A stretch of 64,000 nt of DNA from Runella sp. CRIBMP (GCF_009905605.1 NZ_JAAAKZ010000003.1:372001-436000); one strand, 5' to 3'; counted from the first letter of the stretch, positions 1-9,856 are shown. Notes: a model not told the origin generated them from the letters alone. Made by a program: numbers and translations.

Positions 1-1272
1 CTGGCCTGTTGAGGAAGTACTCGGAACGGTTGCCGTAGTTGAACTGCTTCCTCCCGAAGACAATGTTCCGTACCAAAGTAATGAATTCCCGCCCGAAGCG
101 TTTACGTAATTGCCCAATGATGTGGCGGTTCTGTTTTGACATTCATTAATCGGTAATCCTACCGAAATAGAAGGAGGAGCGGTGTAATTGACCGTAACCG
201 TCACTTTGGTACGTGGCACAAACTCGCACCCAAACGAAGTGGCTTGCGTTACATAATATTCCGTAACCGTAGTGCTGTTGACGTTGGTATTGGGAGTGGG
301 AGCCCCGCCAAGCTGGGTTGAATTGTTGCTTGCGTACCATCTTATGGTATTGCCCGAGGTAGGGGTCGCACTTAATGCAGAACCAGACTGTCCTTGGCAA
401 TAAACAACGTTTGTGTTGGTGGCAGGGGCGGTTGCAGCCCGTTGATTTATGTTAACAGTGATGGTGGTGCGGTTACTTTCGCAACCATTTACCGTTTGAC
501 TCACGTAATAAAGTTGCGTTCCTGCTCCACCTGTATTGGGCGTGGGAGCGGTCGTATTTCCCGTACCACCCGACGAAGTGGTGTACCACTTCAAATTACT
601 ACCGTTTGCCGAAAGTGGCCCTGGCGAATCTCCCTGACAATAGTTGAGAGTACTTTGCGCAACGGTTGGGGGAGCGGTAAAAATGACATTGACGGTAATT
701 TGGGTGCGGTTGCTTTCACAACCATTGACGGTTTGACTCACGTAATAAAACTGCGTTCCTGCACTACCCGTATTTGGAGTGGGGGCGGTCGTATTTCCTG
801 TTCCTCCCGAAGCAACGGTGTACCACTTTAGGTTACTGCCAGTAGCGCTTAACTGCGAGGCGGTAGCTCCCACGCAATAATTGACCGTAGTGGAGGGAAC
901 CGTAGGGTTAGAAGGTGGGTTACCTATCTGCAATGTTTGGGCGCTAGCAGCCGACGTGACCATCCCCGAAATTACCCGAACTTTAAATCCGTTGCCCGTA
1001 ATGTTGGGGAGGGTCGCTGATACAGGACTGCTTGTGCCAGTACCTATGTTTGTTGGAGAAGCAAAACTTCCCGCCGAGTTAGATAGCTGTACCGTAAAGG
1101 TAGTAAGTGCGCTAGTAAACGCTACTCTGATGCTTGCACCGGTACAAAAATCAGACGTTGGTACGCCTGATGTATTATTCACGGTTACGGCCGTAATCTG
1201 CGCTACACCTGTAATTGCTAACCCACAAACCAGTAAAGTTGCGTAGCTAAGAATAAGTAGTTTTTTTAACAT
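1..1272 (-). CDS. Secreted Ig-like repeat surface protein, N-terminal part (runs off window)
   Basis: The reading frame is open from an ATG at 1272 to the left edge (424 codons), so the C-terminus is missing. It begins with a hydrophobic signal peptide of about 24 residues ending near GVAQ. Tandem Ig-like units of about 79 residues follow, each with a YCxG start, a LKWYT strand and a QTVNGCESNR end. Two neighbouring units are almost identical. Such proteins in Bacteroidota are usually large adhesins or T9SS cargo with a C-terminal sorting domain; that end is not visible, so export by T9SS is an inference. It lies 87 bp downstream of the GH3 gene on the same strand. Confidence 0.8.
   Translation of the reverse strand, partial: MLKKLLILSYATLLVCGLAITGVAQITAVTVNNTSGVPTSDFCTGASIRVAFTSALTTFTVQLSNSAGSFASPTNIGTGTSSPVSATLPNITGNGFKVRVISGMVTSAASAQTLQIGNPPSNPTVPSTTVNYCVGATASQLSATGSNLKWYTVASGGTGNTTAPTPNTGSAGTQFYYVSQTVNGCESNRTQITVNVIFTAPPTVAQSTLNYCQGDSPGPLSANGSNLKWYTTSSGGTGNTTAPTPNTGGAGTQLYYVSQTVNGCESNRTTITVNINQRAATAPATNTNVVYCQGQSGSALSATPTSGNTIRWYASNNSTQLGGAPTPNTNVNSTTVTEYYVTQATSFGCEFVPRTKVTVTVNYTAPPSISVGLPINECQNRTATSLGNYVNASGGNSLLWYGTLSSGGSSSTTATVPSTSSTGQ
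470..945 (-). repeat. Tandem 237-bp coding repeat (two Ig-like units)
   Basis: Two stretches, starting near 470 and near 707 and about 237 bp apart, share long near-identical DNA blocks, including the codons for YYVSQTVNGCESNR and the NTTAPTPNTG segment. They encode consecutive 79-residue Ig-like units of the surface protein. The high DNA identity suggests recent duplication or gene conversion. Confidence 0.7.
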
Positions 1273-1359
1273 AACTTAAATTAGAAATAGGTTTTTTTTG
1301 TAAAAAACGCTTAAAATTAGTGCTTTATTGAAAACAGTCCTCTTTTCTGACCACAAGAT

Positions 1360-4326
1360 TTATTTTCCGGTAATATCCATGGACTGATAAACATACTCGT
1401 GAATCCGTCGCCGAATCTTCTGCCGATTGATTTCATTGTTCTCGGCATTGGGGTGAACACGGTTGGAAAGAAACACAAAAACGAGGTCGTATTTAGGGTC
1501 TGCCCACACCATTGTGCCTGTAAAACCCGAATGGCCAAACGAGGTAGCGGAGGCCGAAGGAGCTACATAATTACTTTCTCCTTTGGTAGGAGCTTTGTCC
1601 CAGCCAAGACCCCGGTGGTGCGCCGTATCATACATTTTTGCGAATAATGGAACCGTTGCATCCTGAAAATAACGCCGGTCGCCGTAGAGCCCTTTTTGTA
1701 AATTCATCTGCATCAAAATCGCTAAATCATAGGCAGTGCTAAACAAACCCGCATGACCTGCCACGCCGCCATAGACCGCCGCCATCTGGTCATGTACCGT
1801 ACCGCGCAAGAGCTGGTTGCGGTACGAAAAATCGCTTTCGGTAGGGGCGATTTGCGTTTCTGGAAAGCGTTCTAACGATTTAAAGCCAGTTTGCATCATG
1901 CCAAGAGGTTCGTAAAAATTTTGCTGCAAAAACTCGTCAAGTGGTTGATTGGTGACACGTTCGACGATTTTCTGTAACATTAAAATGCCTAAATCACTGT
2001 AAACAAAAGAATAACGACCTCCAGGCTCCCGCTTATTGTGGAGCGGAGATTGAATCACCCATTGCCAAACCGAATCTTTTAACGCGGGTTTGGCAAATAA
2101 CTTAGGCGCGATTTGCATTGAATATACACTGTCGCGCAGTGAACTGTAATATTCGGTCATCAGGCCACCTCCTCCCGTTTTGGTGCGTTCCCAGAGTTTA
2201 GGATAAAAAGCCACCATCCCTGAGCGGTGCAGTAGCAAGTCCTCCAAAGTGATCTGAGATTTGTTTGTCCCCACTAACTCAGGCAAATAGTGTGCCGATT
2301 TTTGTTTTAGGTCAAGTACATTTTGTTCTTGCAGGTACATCACGGCCTGAAGGGTAGCCGCTACCTTGGTGACCGAGGCTACATCATAAAGTGATTCATT
2401 CTGAACTTTTTCCGTGATTTTGTCATAACTGAGGGTTCCATAATTTTTTTGGTAAACAATCCGCCCCTTTCTCGCCACCACCACCTGACACCCCGGAAAG
2501 ATGCGCGCATTGATAGAGTTCTGAATCAGGGTATCCATGCGGTTGAGCAGTAAACTACTCATGCCTACTTGCTCGGGCAAACCCAGCGTCATGCGGTTGA
2601 GGGTGGTGGTTTCATACCCCGTTCCTATTTCGTATTGGCCTTCAATAGAGACGGGCAATTTTCCTTTGAAAGGCAGCGCCCCGAAGATTTGCTGCGCGGC
2701 GGTTACTTCCAAATCAGCCAGATTTTCGTACGCACACACCACCGCCGAGGTGGCAGGAAGCTGCTTAAGGGCGTAAGGTGTGGCAAACAAACTGACAATT
2801 ACTTTGGCTTTTTGCTGTAATCTCGTAATCAATTCAATCGTAGCGGGGGTAATTAAAAACGGTCGGTTAAAGTTCCGCCGTGTTTCGTGCAGACTTACAA
2901 TAACAACGTTGGCATCGCCGACCTGCGTGAGCAAACTCTCCACTTCTTCGTTGGTGGTGGGTTTGTCGGCGTACATGATGTGTTTGAAGGGAGCGTAGCG
3001 ACTTAGGGTTTGCTGAAACTGATTGATACCGCCACCGCCGATGGCAATAGATGCAAACGCGCAGGTATCAACGGCGCTGATGGGCAGAAGTTGGTTATCG
3101 TTGCGAACCAGCGTAACGGCTTGCTCGCACAATTCGCGCGAAAGCGCCCGCACTTCGGCTTTTTGGATATCATCGTTCAAATGCTTCATCACCACGGGCC
3201 GAGATTTATGCAAGCCCATCCAGTATTTGGCCCGAAGTATTTTGTGTACTTTTTCGTCAATGACATCTTTGGGAATGCGCCCTTTTTCTACTTCTATTTT
3301 AATTCTTTTAATGGACTCGGCGACGTGCTCGGGGTACAATAAAATATCATTTCCTGCCAGTAGGGCTTTTATGTTGGCATCAACAGCCGTGCGTCCCCGC
3401 ATCACCCCTTGCATATTCATGGCGTCGGTGAAAACCAGTCCTTGAAAACCCAGTTTATTTTTAAGTAAATCAGTGACTATTTTTTCGGAAAGAGAGGAAG
3501 CGAGAAAGGGCGTATTGTCAAGAACGGGTACGTACAGATGCCCCGTAATGATGCCCGTCAGGCTGTCGGCGATGAGCTTACGGAACGGATAAAGGTCGGT
3601 CTCCACCAAGCGGTCGCTTGAATGCGAGAGAACAGGTAAAGTATAGTGTGAGTCGGAATCTGTATCACCGTGCCCCGGAAAATGCTTGGCGGTGGCGATG
3701 ATGCGTTGATGCTGGAGGCCTTTCATGTAGGCGGCGGCTTTGTTGGTCACATTGTCGCGGTCTTCTCCAAACGAGCGCAGACCAATCACGGGATTACGAG
3801 GGTTGCTGTTAATATCGGCAACGGGTGCAAAGTTCACGTTTACCCCTAATCGTTGGCACTGGCGGGCTATTTCTAGGCCCATTTTATAAATGTATTGATT
3901 GTCCTGAATGGCCCCCAAAGTCATTTGTTTGGGAAAATCTTCAATGCTATCAAGCCGCATTCCTAAGCCCCATTCGCCATCAATGCCAATCATCAACGGC
4001 ACGTTTGAGAGCGCCTGATAACGATTAATCAGGCTTGCCTGTCGCGAAGGGCCCCCTTTAAAGAAGATAAGCCCCCCAACCTGCTGATTTTTAATCAATA
4101 CATCGAAATGGCGATAGTAAGACTCGCTGCGGTCAGAATGCGTGGCGAGCATAAAAAACTGACCTATTTTTTGTTCGAGCGTAAGTGATTTAAAAACACT
4201 ATCGACCCATTTACTTTCAGCAAATATAAAAGTGCCCCTCGGTGTGTCATTTTTAAAACTTGTCACGCCCAGTAGGCAAGCAAGAGTACACCCCAAAAAG
4301 GAGGTGCTAATCAATATTTTTTTCAT
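1360..4326 (-). CDS. GH3 beta-N-acetylglucosaminidase fused to serine beta-lactamase-like domain
   Basis: This 988-residue exported protein has an N-terminal signal segment (about residues 1-24) and a NagZ-type GH3 domain. The GH3 domain shows the KHFPGHGDTDSDSH signature at about 214-227 and a likely nucleophile Asp near 301 (FTDAMNMQG). A GH3 C-terminal-like region follows, then a class C beta-lactamase/esterase domain from about 590. That domain has SxxK at about 651-654 (SVTK), a YSD motif near 776 and HSG near 932. The family is expected to act on muropeptides or other amino sugars in the periplasm. A role in wall recycling with a D-ala peptidase- or esterase-like second activity is inferred. 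The divergent TonB operon lies on its other side. Confidence 0.9.
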   Translation of the reverse strand: MKKILISTSFLGCTLACLLGVTSFKNDTPRGTFIFAESKWVDSVFKSLTLEQKIGQFFMLATHSDRSESYYRHFDVLIKNQQVGGLIFFKGGPSRQASLINRYQALSNVPLMIGIDGEWGLGMRLDSIEDFPKQMTLGAIQDNQYIYKMGLEIARQCQRLGVNVNFAPVADINSNPRNPVIGLRSFGEDRDNVTNKAAAYMKGLQHQRIIATAKHFPGHGDTDSDSHYTLPVLSHSSDRLVETDLYPFRKLIADSLTGIITGHLYVPVLDNTPFLASSLSEKIVTDLLKNKLGFQGLVFTDAMNMQGVMRGRTAVDANIKALLAGNDILLYPEHVAESIKRIKIEVEKGRIPKDVIDEKVHKILRAKYWMGLHKSRPVVMKHLNDDIQKAEVRALSRELCEQAVTLVRNDNQLLPISAVDTCAFASIAIGGGGINQFQQTLSRYAPFKHIMYADKPTTNEEVESLLTQVGDANVVIVSLHETRRNFNRPFLITPATIELITRLQQKAKVIVSLFATPYALKQLPATSAVVCAYENLADLEVTAAQQIFGALPFKGKLPVSIEGQYEIGTGYETTTLNRMTLGLPEQVGMSSLLLNRMDTLIQNSINARIFPGCQVVVARKGRIVYQKNYGTLSYDKITEKVQNESLYDVASVTKVAATLQAVMYLQEQNVLDLKQKSAHYLPELVGTNKSQITLEDLLLHRSGMVAFYPKLWERTKTGGGGLMTEYYSSLRDSVYSMQIAPKLFAKPALKDSVWQWVIQSPLHNKREPGGRYSFVYSDLGILMLQKIVERVTNQPLDEFLQQNFYEPLGMMQTGFKSLERFPETQIAPTESDFSYRNQLLRGTVHDQMAAVYGGVAGHAGLFSTAYDLAILMQMNLQKGLYGDRRYFQDATVPLFAKMYDTAHHRGLGWDKAPTKGESNYVAPSASATSFGHSGFTGTMVWADPKYDLVFVFLSNRVHPNAENNEINRQKIRRRIHEYVYQSMDITGK

Positions 4327-4346
4327 TAGGTGTTGGTAAATACTGA

Positions 4347-4354
4347 CAAAAATA
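4347..4354 (-). promoter_or_regulatory. Candidate -7 element for the GH3 gene
   Basis: The minus strand reads TATTTTTG, which fits the Bacteroidota -7 consensus TAnnTTTG, 20 bp before the GH3 start codon. No TTG lies at the right distance upstream, so this is only a half match. Confidence 0.35.
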
Positions 4355-4540
4355 ATAAAAAATAAAGTTATGACATCCTAAAAAAATAGTACAAAACTCA
4401 TTTCAAGAGTGAAAGAGGTTTGGGGGCGAATTATCCTGTGTCGGTATTAGTATGTAGTTGGTTTTGTGTGTAAATATTTGATATTCAATTGTTTGTTCTT
4501 TGGGTTTTAATGGTAATCTACTCTTAATGTTGGCTTAACA

Positions 4541-4568
4541 TTGGCATAATATTGTACCCGTACTTTTG
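4541..4568 (+). promoter_or_regulatory. Bacteroidota-type promoter of the TonB receptor operon
   Basis: TTG at 4541-4543 and TACTTTTG at 4561-4568, separated by 17 bp, match the -33/-7 consensus (TTG, TAnnTTTG). Transcription would start near 4573. This rules out the TTG codon at 4552 as a start, because it lies inside the promoter, and supports ATG 4588. Confidence 0.75.
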
Positions 4569-4587
4569 CACCCGACAAAACACTGAT

Positions 4588-7413
4588 ATGAAAGTTAAAT
4601 TTAAACATTACAAATCCATGAGCAGATTACTGATATTTGCTGCCATTATTTTTGCTTCGATTCAGTCCTTTGCCCAGTCGGGCACCGTTCGAGGCACCAT
4701 TACCGATGCTAAGAATAAAGAAACGCTCATTGGGGCTACTGTAAAACTTACTGGAACCCAACTTGGGGCCGCCACCGATATTAACGGTTTCTTTTCCATT
4801 GCCAAAGTCCCTGCGGGTAAGTATACATTAGAAATCACCTACGTTTCCTATAAAACGGAAATCATTGAAAATGTGTCTATTGAGGCCGACAAAGTAACCG
4901 AAGTCAATACGGCCCTTTTGGAAGCCGCCGCTACCTTGCAAGAAGTGAGAGTAGTAGCTACCCGCCAAACCAACACGGAGGTTTCGGTCATCAGCGAAAT
5001 CAAAGCCTCCCAAAATATCGTCAGCGGGATTTCGTCTCAACAAATTGCGCGTACCCTTGACCGCGATGCGGCGCAGGTGGTGAAACGTGTACCTGGAATC
5101 ACCATCGTTGGCGACCGTTTTATAAATATTAGAGGATTAAATCAGCGTTATAACAACGTAATGCTGCACAATGCCTTCACGCCTTCGATGGAAACGGACG
5201 TGAAGTCGTTCTCATTTGACATCATCCCGAGTTCACAAATCGACCGTTTGTTGGTATTTAAAAGCCCAGCGGCGGAGTTGCCGGGCGAGTTTGCGGGTGG
5301 AGTCGTGAAGATTTTTACCAAAAACATTCCTGACCAGACGAGCATTACGTTTGATTACAGCACGAGTTTCCGCCAAGGCACGACTTTCGGGGACTTCGAC
5401 CAACCTGAGCAGGGCAAAAACTACTGGACGGGTTTCAACAACGGCTACCAGAGTATTCCGAGCAGTTTTCCTAATAAGAACCTGAATTTCGCCACGCCCG
5501 CTGAGTTAGAACTGGCTGGCCGCGCCTTACGTAATAACTGGACCGCACAGCGGACTTCGGCGATTCCTGACCAACGTTACTCTTTGACTGGTAACTTCAA
5601 ATTACAGGCAGGAAACGTGAGAATCGGAAACGTAACGGCGCTTACATACAGTGATAGCCGGACGGCTTTTGAAATAACGCGCAAAGACTTCAACGAGAGC
5701 AACAACAACGTACAGTCGGTCATTTATAACTACAACGATGCCCAGTCTAACCGCAATATTCGGGTGGGTATTTTGCACAATTGGTCTGTAAGATTTAACG
5801 AAAATCACTCCATTGATTTTAAGAATTTGTACAATCAACTGAGCAATTCGAGCACCGTAAACCGTACAGGACGCAATCTTGAATCCAACTTCTCGCCCGA
5901 CAGCTACTCTTTTGACCAAGTGTATCGTGGAATTTATACGGGGCAATTGTTGGGAAAACACGAGTTTAACAACGATAAAACGGTGGTTGACTGGGTTGTA
6001 GGATATAACAACGCCTACCGCGACCAACCCGACTATCGTCGTTACCGGTCCGATTTGGATGAATCAAACGGCCAAAGAACTCTTTATGTGCCCCTCGGCA
6101 CGGCGGCGGCCTTTTTCTTAGGTCGTTTTTCTTCAAAAATGAATGAGAGTGCGGTAACGGGCGGTGTAAACCTGACGCATAAACTGGCCACCAAAAACGG
6201 TTCGGATATTGAGCTGAAAGTTGGCGGTTATTATGAAGATAAAAGCCGTGAATTTAAAGCCCGCAACTTAGGCTATGTGCGCACCAGCCGTACCAATCCC
6301 GATATTTTGAGTGGCTCAATTACGCAATTGTTTCAGCCTCAAAACATTAACAATACCGACGGAATTCGGATTGACGAACAAACCAACAATAGTGACTCTT
6401 ACGATGCTGACAATAGCTTAATTGCCTTTTACGGTTCGGCGAACATTCCTCTGTCGAAAAAATTCAACATGATTGCTGGGGTACGTTATGAAGCCAACAC
6501 GCAACAATTAAAATCAGCAACCATTAACGGAGACCCTATCAACGTAAGTTTTCCAGTCAATAAGCTGTTGCCGTCGCTGAATCTAACGTATAATTTCTCC
6601 GAAAAAACATTGATTCGGGCTGCCTACGGACGTACCCTCAACCGCCCCGAATTCCGTGAATTAGCGCCGTTTGCCTTCTATGATTTTGATTATAACATTG
6701 TTTACAAAGGAAATCCAGATGTTCAAACGGCCAATGTTGACAATTTTGACCTGCGCTACGAGTGGTATCCTACGCCCAATGAAGTGGTGAGTATTGCGGG
6801 TTTTTACAAGTATTTTACCAATCCAATTGAAGTAATCGTGGTGCCGGGCGCTGGTTCGGGAGGGGCAAAGACGTTTACGTTTGCCAACGCCAAAAGCTCT
6901 GTAAGCTCAGGTTTAGAATTAGAAATTCGCAAAGGACTAGGCTCGCTTGCTCCCTCTCCCATCTTGCAAAACATGAGTTTGTTGTTCAACGCAGCCTTGA
7001 TTTTTAGCCGCATCAAGTTAGGTACGTTGGGTTTAGGCCAGTCTGACGACCGCCCATTGCAGGGTCAATCGCCATACATCGTCAATGTTGGCTTGAACTA
7101 CAACAATCCTAAGTCTGATTTTCAGGTAAACGTGCTCTATAACGTCATTGGGCGCCGAATCTTCGCCGCAGGTTTTGAAGGTTACCCTGATATTTATGAA
7201 ATGCCCCGCAACGTATTGGACCTTACATTCTCTAAAGCAATCGGAGCGCGTTGGACGGTGAAAGGGGGGGTGACTGATATTCTGAACCAAACCAACGTAT
7301 TGTTGCAGAATGGCAACGGCGACAAAAAATTTGACCGTAACAACGACCAATTAATCCAAACGTATCGTCCGGGACGAATGCTGCAACTGGGCTTCTCTTT
7401 CCGCATTTTGTAA
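4588..7413 (+). CDS. TonB-dependent outer membrane receptor with carboxypeptidase-like regulatory domain
   Basis: About 941 residues. A signal peptide ends near IQSFAQS. A CarboxypepD_reg-like beta-sandwich follows (GTVRGTITDAK to the SIEADKVTEV strand), then a plug domain with a VPGITIVGDRFINIRGL stretch and a long beta-barrel to the C-terminus. It should import a substrate across the outer membrane using TonB energy. It is not a typical SusC, since no SusD partner follows. Instead two lipoproteins are encoded directly downstream (gaps of 40 and 45 bp). ATG 4588 is preferred because of the upstream promoter; ATG 4618 is also possible. The substrate cannot be read from sequence. Confidence 0.88.
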   Translation: MKVKFKHYKSMSRLLIFAAIIFASIQSFAQSGTVRGTITDAKNKETLIGATVKLTGTQLGAATDINGFFSIAKVPAGKYTLEITYVSYKTEIIENVSIEADKVTEVNTALLEAAATLQEVRVVATRQTNTEVSVISEIKASQNIVSGISSQQIARTLDRDAAQVVKRVPGITIVGDRFINIRGLNQRYNNVMLHNAFTPSMETDVKSFSFDIIPSSQIDRLLVFKSPAAELPGEFAGGVVKIFTKNIPDQTSITFDYSTSFRQGTTFGDFDQPEQGKNYWTGFNNGYQSIPSSFPNKNLNFATPAELELAGRALRNNWTAQRTSAIPDQRYSLTGNFKLQAGNVRIGNVTALTYSDSRTAFEITRKDFNESNNNVQSVIYNYNDAQSNRNIRVGILHNWSVRFNENHSIDFKNLYNQLSNSSTVNRTGRNLESNFSPDSYSFDQVYRGIYTGQLLGKHEFNNDKTVVDWVVGYNNAYRDQPDYRRYRSDLDESNGQRTLYVPLGTAAAFFLGRFSSKMNESAVTGGVNLTHKLATKNGSDIELKVGGYYEDKSREFKARNLGYVRTSRTNPDILSGSITQLFQPQNINNTDGIRIDEQTNNSDSYDADNSLIAFYGSANIPLSKKFNMIAGVRYEANTQQLKSATINGDPINVSFPVNKLLPSLNLTYNFSEKTLIRAAYGRTLNRPEFRELAPFAFYDFDYNIVYKGNPDVQTANVDNFDLRYEWYPTPNEVVSIAGFYKYFTNPIEVIVVPGAGSGGAKTFTFANAKSSVSSGLELEIRKGLGSLAPSPILQNMSLLFNAALIFSRIKLGTLGLGQSDDRPLQGQSPYIVNVGLNYNNPKSDFQVNVLYNVIGRRIFAAGFEGYPDIYEMPRNVLDLTFSKAIGARWTVKGGVTDILNQTNVLLQNGNGDKKFDRNNDQLIQTYRPGRMLQLGFSFRIL

Positions 7414-7453
7414 GTTTTGCTTTAACCATCAAGTAAGTCAATTATCCCAAACT

Positions 7454-9232
7454 ATGAATATGTTTAAATCCATCAAAATGTTGCGAACGATAGCGCTTTT
7501 GCTGTCAACCGCAGTAATCTTCAATGCCTGTAAAGAAGAGGAAGAAGTTTTTCCTGCACCGACCATCGCTGCGGGTGCCGCTGCAAACGCCAAAACAGGT
7601 GATGTTGTAAAAATTACGGCCACGCTTAACGCTCCTGGCGGTTTGAAAACATTGACCGTTTTGAAAAATGGTCAAACATTTGAAAGCAAAGCACTTACGG
7701 GTGAAACAACGCTTTCTTATACCAAAGATTATACGGTAGAAAGCCTGCCAGTAGGGTCTACGGTTGTGTTTACATTTCAAGCAACTGATAGCAAAGACCA
7801 AGCTTCTACGATTGCTACGCAAATCGTTACGGTTTCGGCCGTTCCGAGCAAGCCCATCGTGGATGTAAGCGGTACTTTAGAAGGAAACATCAGCTGGACA
7901 AAAGGGAATATCTACCGTCTGAAAGGATTCGTTCGGGTGGGTGAAGATGCCAAAATTGACGGAACCCCCACTAAAACGGGTACGCTGACCATTGAAGCAG
8001 GTACTGTGATTATCGGTGAGCGCTCTTCAAAAGCAACGTTGATTATACAGCGTGGTAGCAAAATCATCGCCAACGGAACCGCCGATGCTCCGATTGTATT
8101 TACCTCTGAGCGCGCCATTGGCGAACGCGAAGCGGGCGACTGGGGTGGTTTGGTTATCTGCGGTAGAGGATTGAACAACTTGACTACGGGTGGTGTAAAA
8201 GGAGTCGCTGAATTGGAAGGCCAATACGGCGCATTCCACGGCGGAACCGACAATGCCGACAATTCAGGTTCATTGAAATACGTTCGCGTAGAATACGCTG
8301 GTATACCCATCAACCCCAATCAAGAAGTAAACTCGTTTACGTTTGGTTCGGTCGGAAGTGGCACTACCATGGAATACTTGCAGGCATCTTACGGCGGCGA
8401 CGACTCTTTTGAGTGGTTTGGTGGCGCCGTAAATGGCAAATATTTGATTGCTTACCGTGGTTTGGACGATGATTTCGACATCGACAACGGTTTCAGCGGA
8501 AATTTACAGTACGGAATCGGTCTTCGTGGTGCGGCAGTTGCTGACCAGTCTGGTTCAAACGGTTTTGAAATCGACAACGACGGAAGCGGTACAGCCAACA
8601 CGCCAGTGACATCGGCTACTTTATCGAACTTCTCGCTGATTGGACCAAAATTGGACAATACAACCGCTATCAGCGTTCAGTACCAAAACGGTATGCACTT
8701 GCGTCGTAATGCCCAGGTGAAAATTCATAATACCGTTGTGACGGGCTTCCCTAATGGTATTTTCATCGACCCAAGTGGCGCAGTTTCTACGTTACAAAAT
8801 GCCGCTGATGGAAAATTGGTGTTGAATCGCGTAGTGGTTTCTGGCGTAAAAAGCTGGGGTTCAAACAGCTTCGGTGCTGGTGCAGGCAACCCTAACGGTT
8901 TTGCGGTTCGTGATGTAAATACCGCTACTACGCCAGTAGCCCTTGCCAACATTGGCACGCAAAAACCATCAGAGTGGTTTGCGGCGCAGCCAGGCAATAA
9001 AATCTTAACGGATTGGACGCTTACTGGTCTGAGCAATACCCTATTTGTGGCGGGTACACCTACCTTTACCGTTGGTGCTTCTGCTGCGGAAACTTTAACC
9101 AAAGGTGGTCAAGCTCCTGCGGGTGCTTTCTTTACAGCTACTGATTTTATCGGCGCGTTTAAAGACATGGACTGGACTGCTAAATGGGCTAACTTTAATT
9201 CGGGCACGACGGATTATACCAAAGTGCAATAA
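7454..9232 (+). CDS. Surface or periplasmic lipoprotein with beta-helix-like body
   Basis: 592 residues with a lipoprotein signal (hydrophobic segment then FNAC and an acidic KEEEE stretch). An acidic tail after the lipid Cys is a known surface-export signal in Bacteroidota, so surface exposure is inferred. Residues of about 30-125 look like an Ig/CARDB-type fold. The rest is rich in Gly, Asn and Asp, with repeating strands such as GTLTIEAGTVIIGE and GADWGG-like turns, typical of a right-handed beta-helix. Homologues commonly follow TonB receptors in Bacteroidota, but I do not know a defined function. It is probably the partner of the receptor encoded upstream. Confidence 0.75.
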   Translation: MNMFKSIKMLRTIALLLSTAVIFNACKEEEEVFPAPTIAAGAAANAKTGDVVKITATLNAPGGLKTLTVLKNGQTFESKALTGETTLSYTKDYTVESLPVGSTVVFTFQATDSKDQASTIATQIVTVSAVPSKPIVDVSGTLEGNISWTKGNIYRLKGFVRVGEDAKIDGTPTKTGTLTIEAGTVIIGERSSKATLIIQRGSKIIANGTADAPIVFTSERAIGEREAGDWGGLVICGRGLNNLTTGGVKGVAELEGQYGAFHGGTDNADNSGSLKYVRVEYAGIPINPNQEVNSFTFGSVGSGTTMEYLQASYGGDDSFEWFGGAVNGKYLIAYRGLDDDFDIDNGFSGNLQYGIGLRGAAVADQSGSNGFEIDNDGSGTANTPVTSATLSNFSLIGPKLDNTTAISVQYQNGMHLRRNAQVKIHNTVVTGFPNGIFIDPSGAVSTLQNAADGKLVLNRVVVSGVKSWGSNSFGAGAGNPNGFAVRDVNTATTPVALANIGTQKPSEWFAAQPGNKILTDWTLTGLSNTLFVAGTPTFTVGASAAETLTKGGQAPAGAFFTATDFIGAFKDMDWTAKWANFNSGTTDYTKVQ

Positions 9233-9240
9233 TTAGTATA

Positions 9241-9274
9241 TTTCGGGAAGTCATTTAAATTCGACTTCCCGAAA
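9241..9274 (+). promoter_or_regulatory. Perfect 12-bp stem-loop between the two lipoprotein genes
   Basis: TTTCGGGAAGTC and GACTTCCCGAAA form a perfect 12-bp stem with a 10-nt AT-rich loop. It starts 9 bp after the upstream stop and ends 3 bp before the downstream ATG. No U-tract follows. A role in translation control or mRNA stability is more likely than termination. Confidence 0.6.
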
Positions 9275-9277
9275 CTT

Positions 9278-9856
9278 ATGAAAACACAATTTTCAACCGC
9301 GTTCTTTATTTTATTTATTGCTTTTGGGATAACTGCTGGCGTTGTGAGTTGCAAAGACGGTGACCCTTATGATGTAAGTGCGTATTTTTCTGAAAATGAA
9401 AAAGATACGCTGCTCGCCAACATCATTACTTACACCAGTCAGTATGCCAAAGGAGCTACCAACACTACCCGTTTTGAACCACGTTTTCGCAAAGAATACG
9501 TGAGTCGCTTGGGGCAGTATAAGTTTGAAGGTTACTTTGTTGCGCCTGATTCCACGCACTACTTTTTCATCAACCGCCCTGTGGGCAGTGGCTATTACAA
9601 GCGTGGGGTGGGAGGTAAGTTTAAGATGGGCAAAAATCTAATGCCTATGCAGTACGAAGAACTATGGTGTACACCTCATTTTAAGAGTGACAGTTTGGTG
9701 TTGGAACGAGGTGAGTTTTTGTTTAAAGCAATGATAAAAGAAGGAAACATTGACAAGTATGTGACCATGAAGCATTACGTGGAGTGGCCAGATTCGACTT
9801 TGGTTTATGATAAAAAGATAAATGAATGGGTTGTGCCAGCCAAAGTACAGCCTTAA
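9278..9856 (+). CDS. Hypothetical lipoprotein of the TonB operon
   Basis: 192 residues. The N-terminus has a hydrophobic segment and a lipobox-like VVSC near residue 26, followed by KDGDPYD, so it is probably a lipoprotein. The rest is soluble, with several aromatic-rich beta strands (YFFINRPVGSGYYKRG). I recognise no family. It is the last gene of the receptor operon before a terminator, so it probably helps with the same substrate. Its start codon lies just behind a strong stem-loop that may limit its translation. Confidence 0.65.
   Translation: MKTQFSTAFFILFIAFGITAGVVSCKDGDPYDVSAYFSENEKDTLLANIITYTSQYAKGATNTTRFEPRFRKEYVSRLGQYKFEGYFVAPDSTHYFFINRPVGSGYYKRGVGGKFKMGKNLMPMQYEELWCTPHFKSDSLVLERGEFLFKAMIKEGNIDKYVTMKHYVEWPDSTLVYDKKINEWVVPAKVQP

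Noticed and set aside
470-945. CRISPR-like repeat
   Set aside because: The repeats are long, in frame and encode protein; there are no spacers.
4552-4587. TTG start giving a longer TonB receptor
   Set aside because: It lies inside the matching -33/-7 promoter, and the extra residues do not look like a signal peptide.
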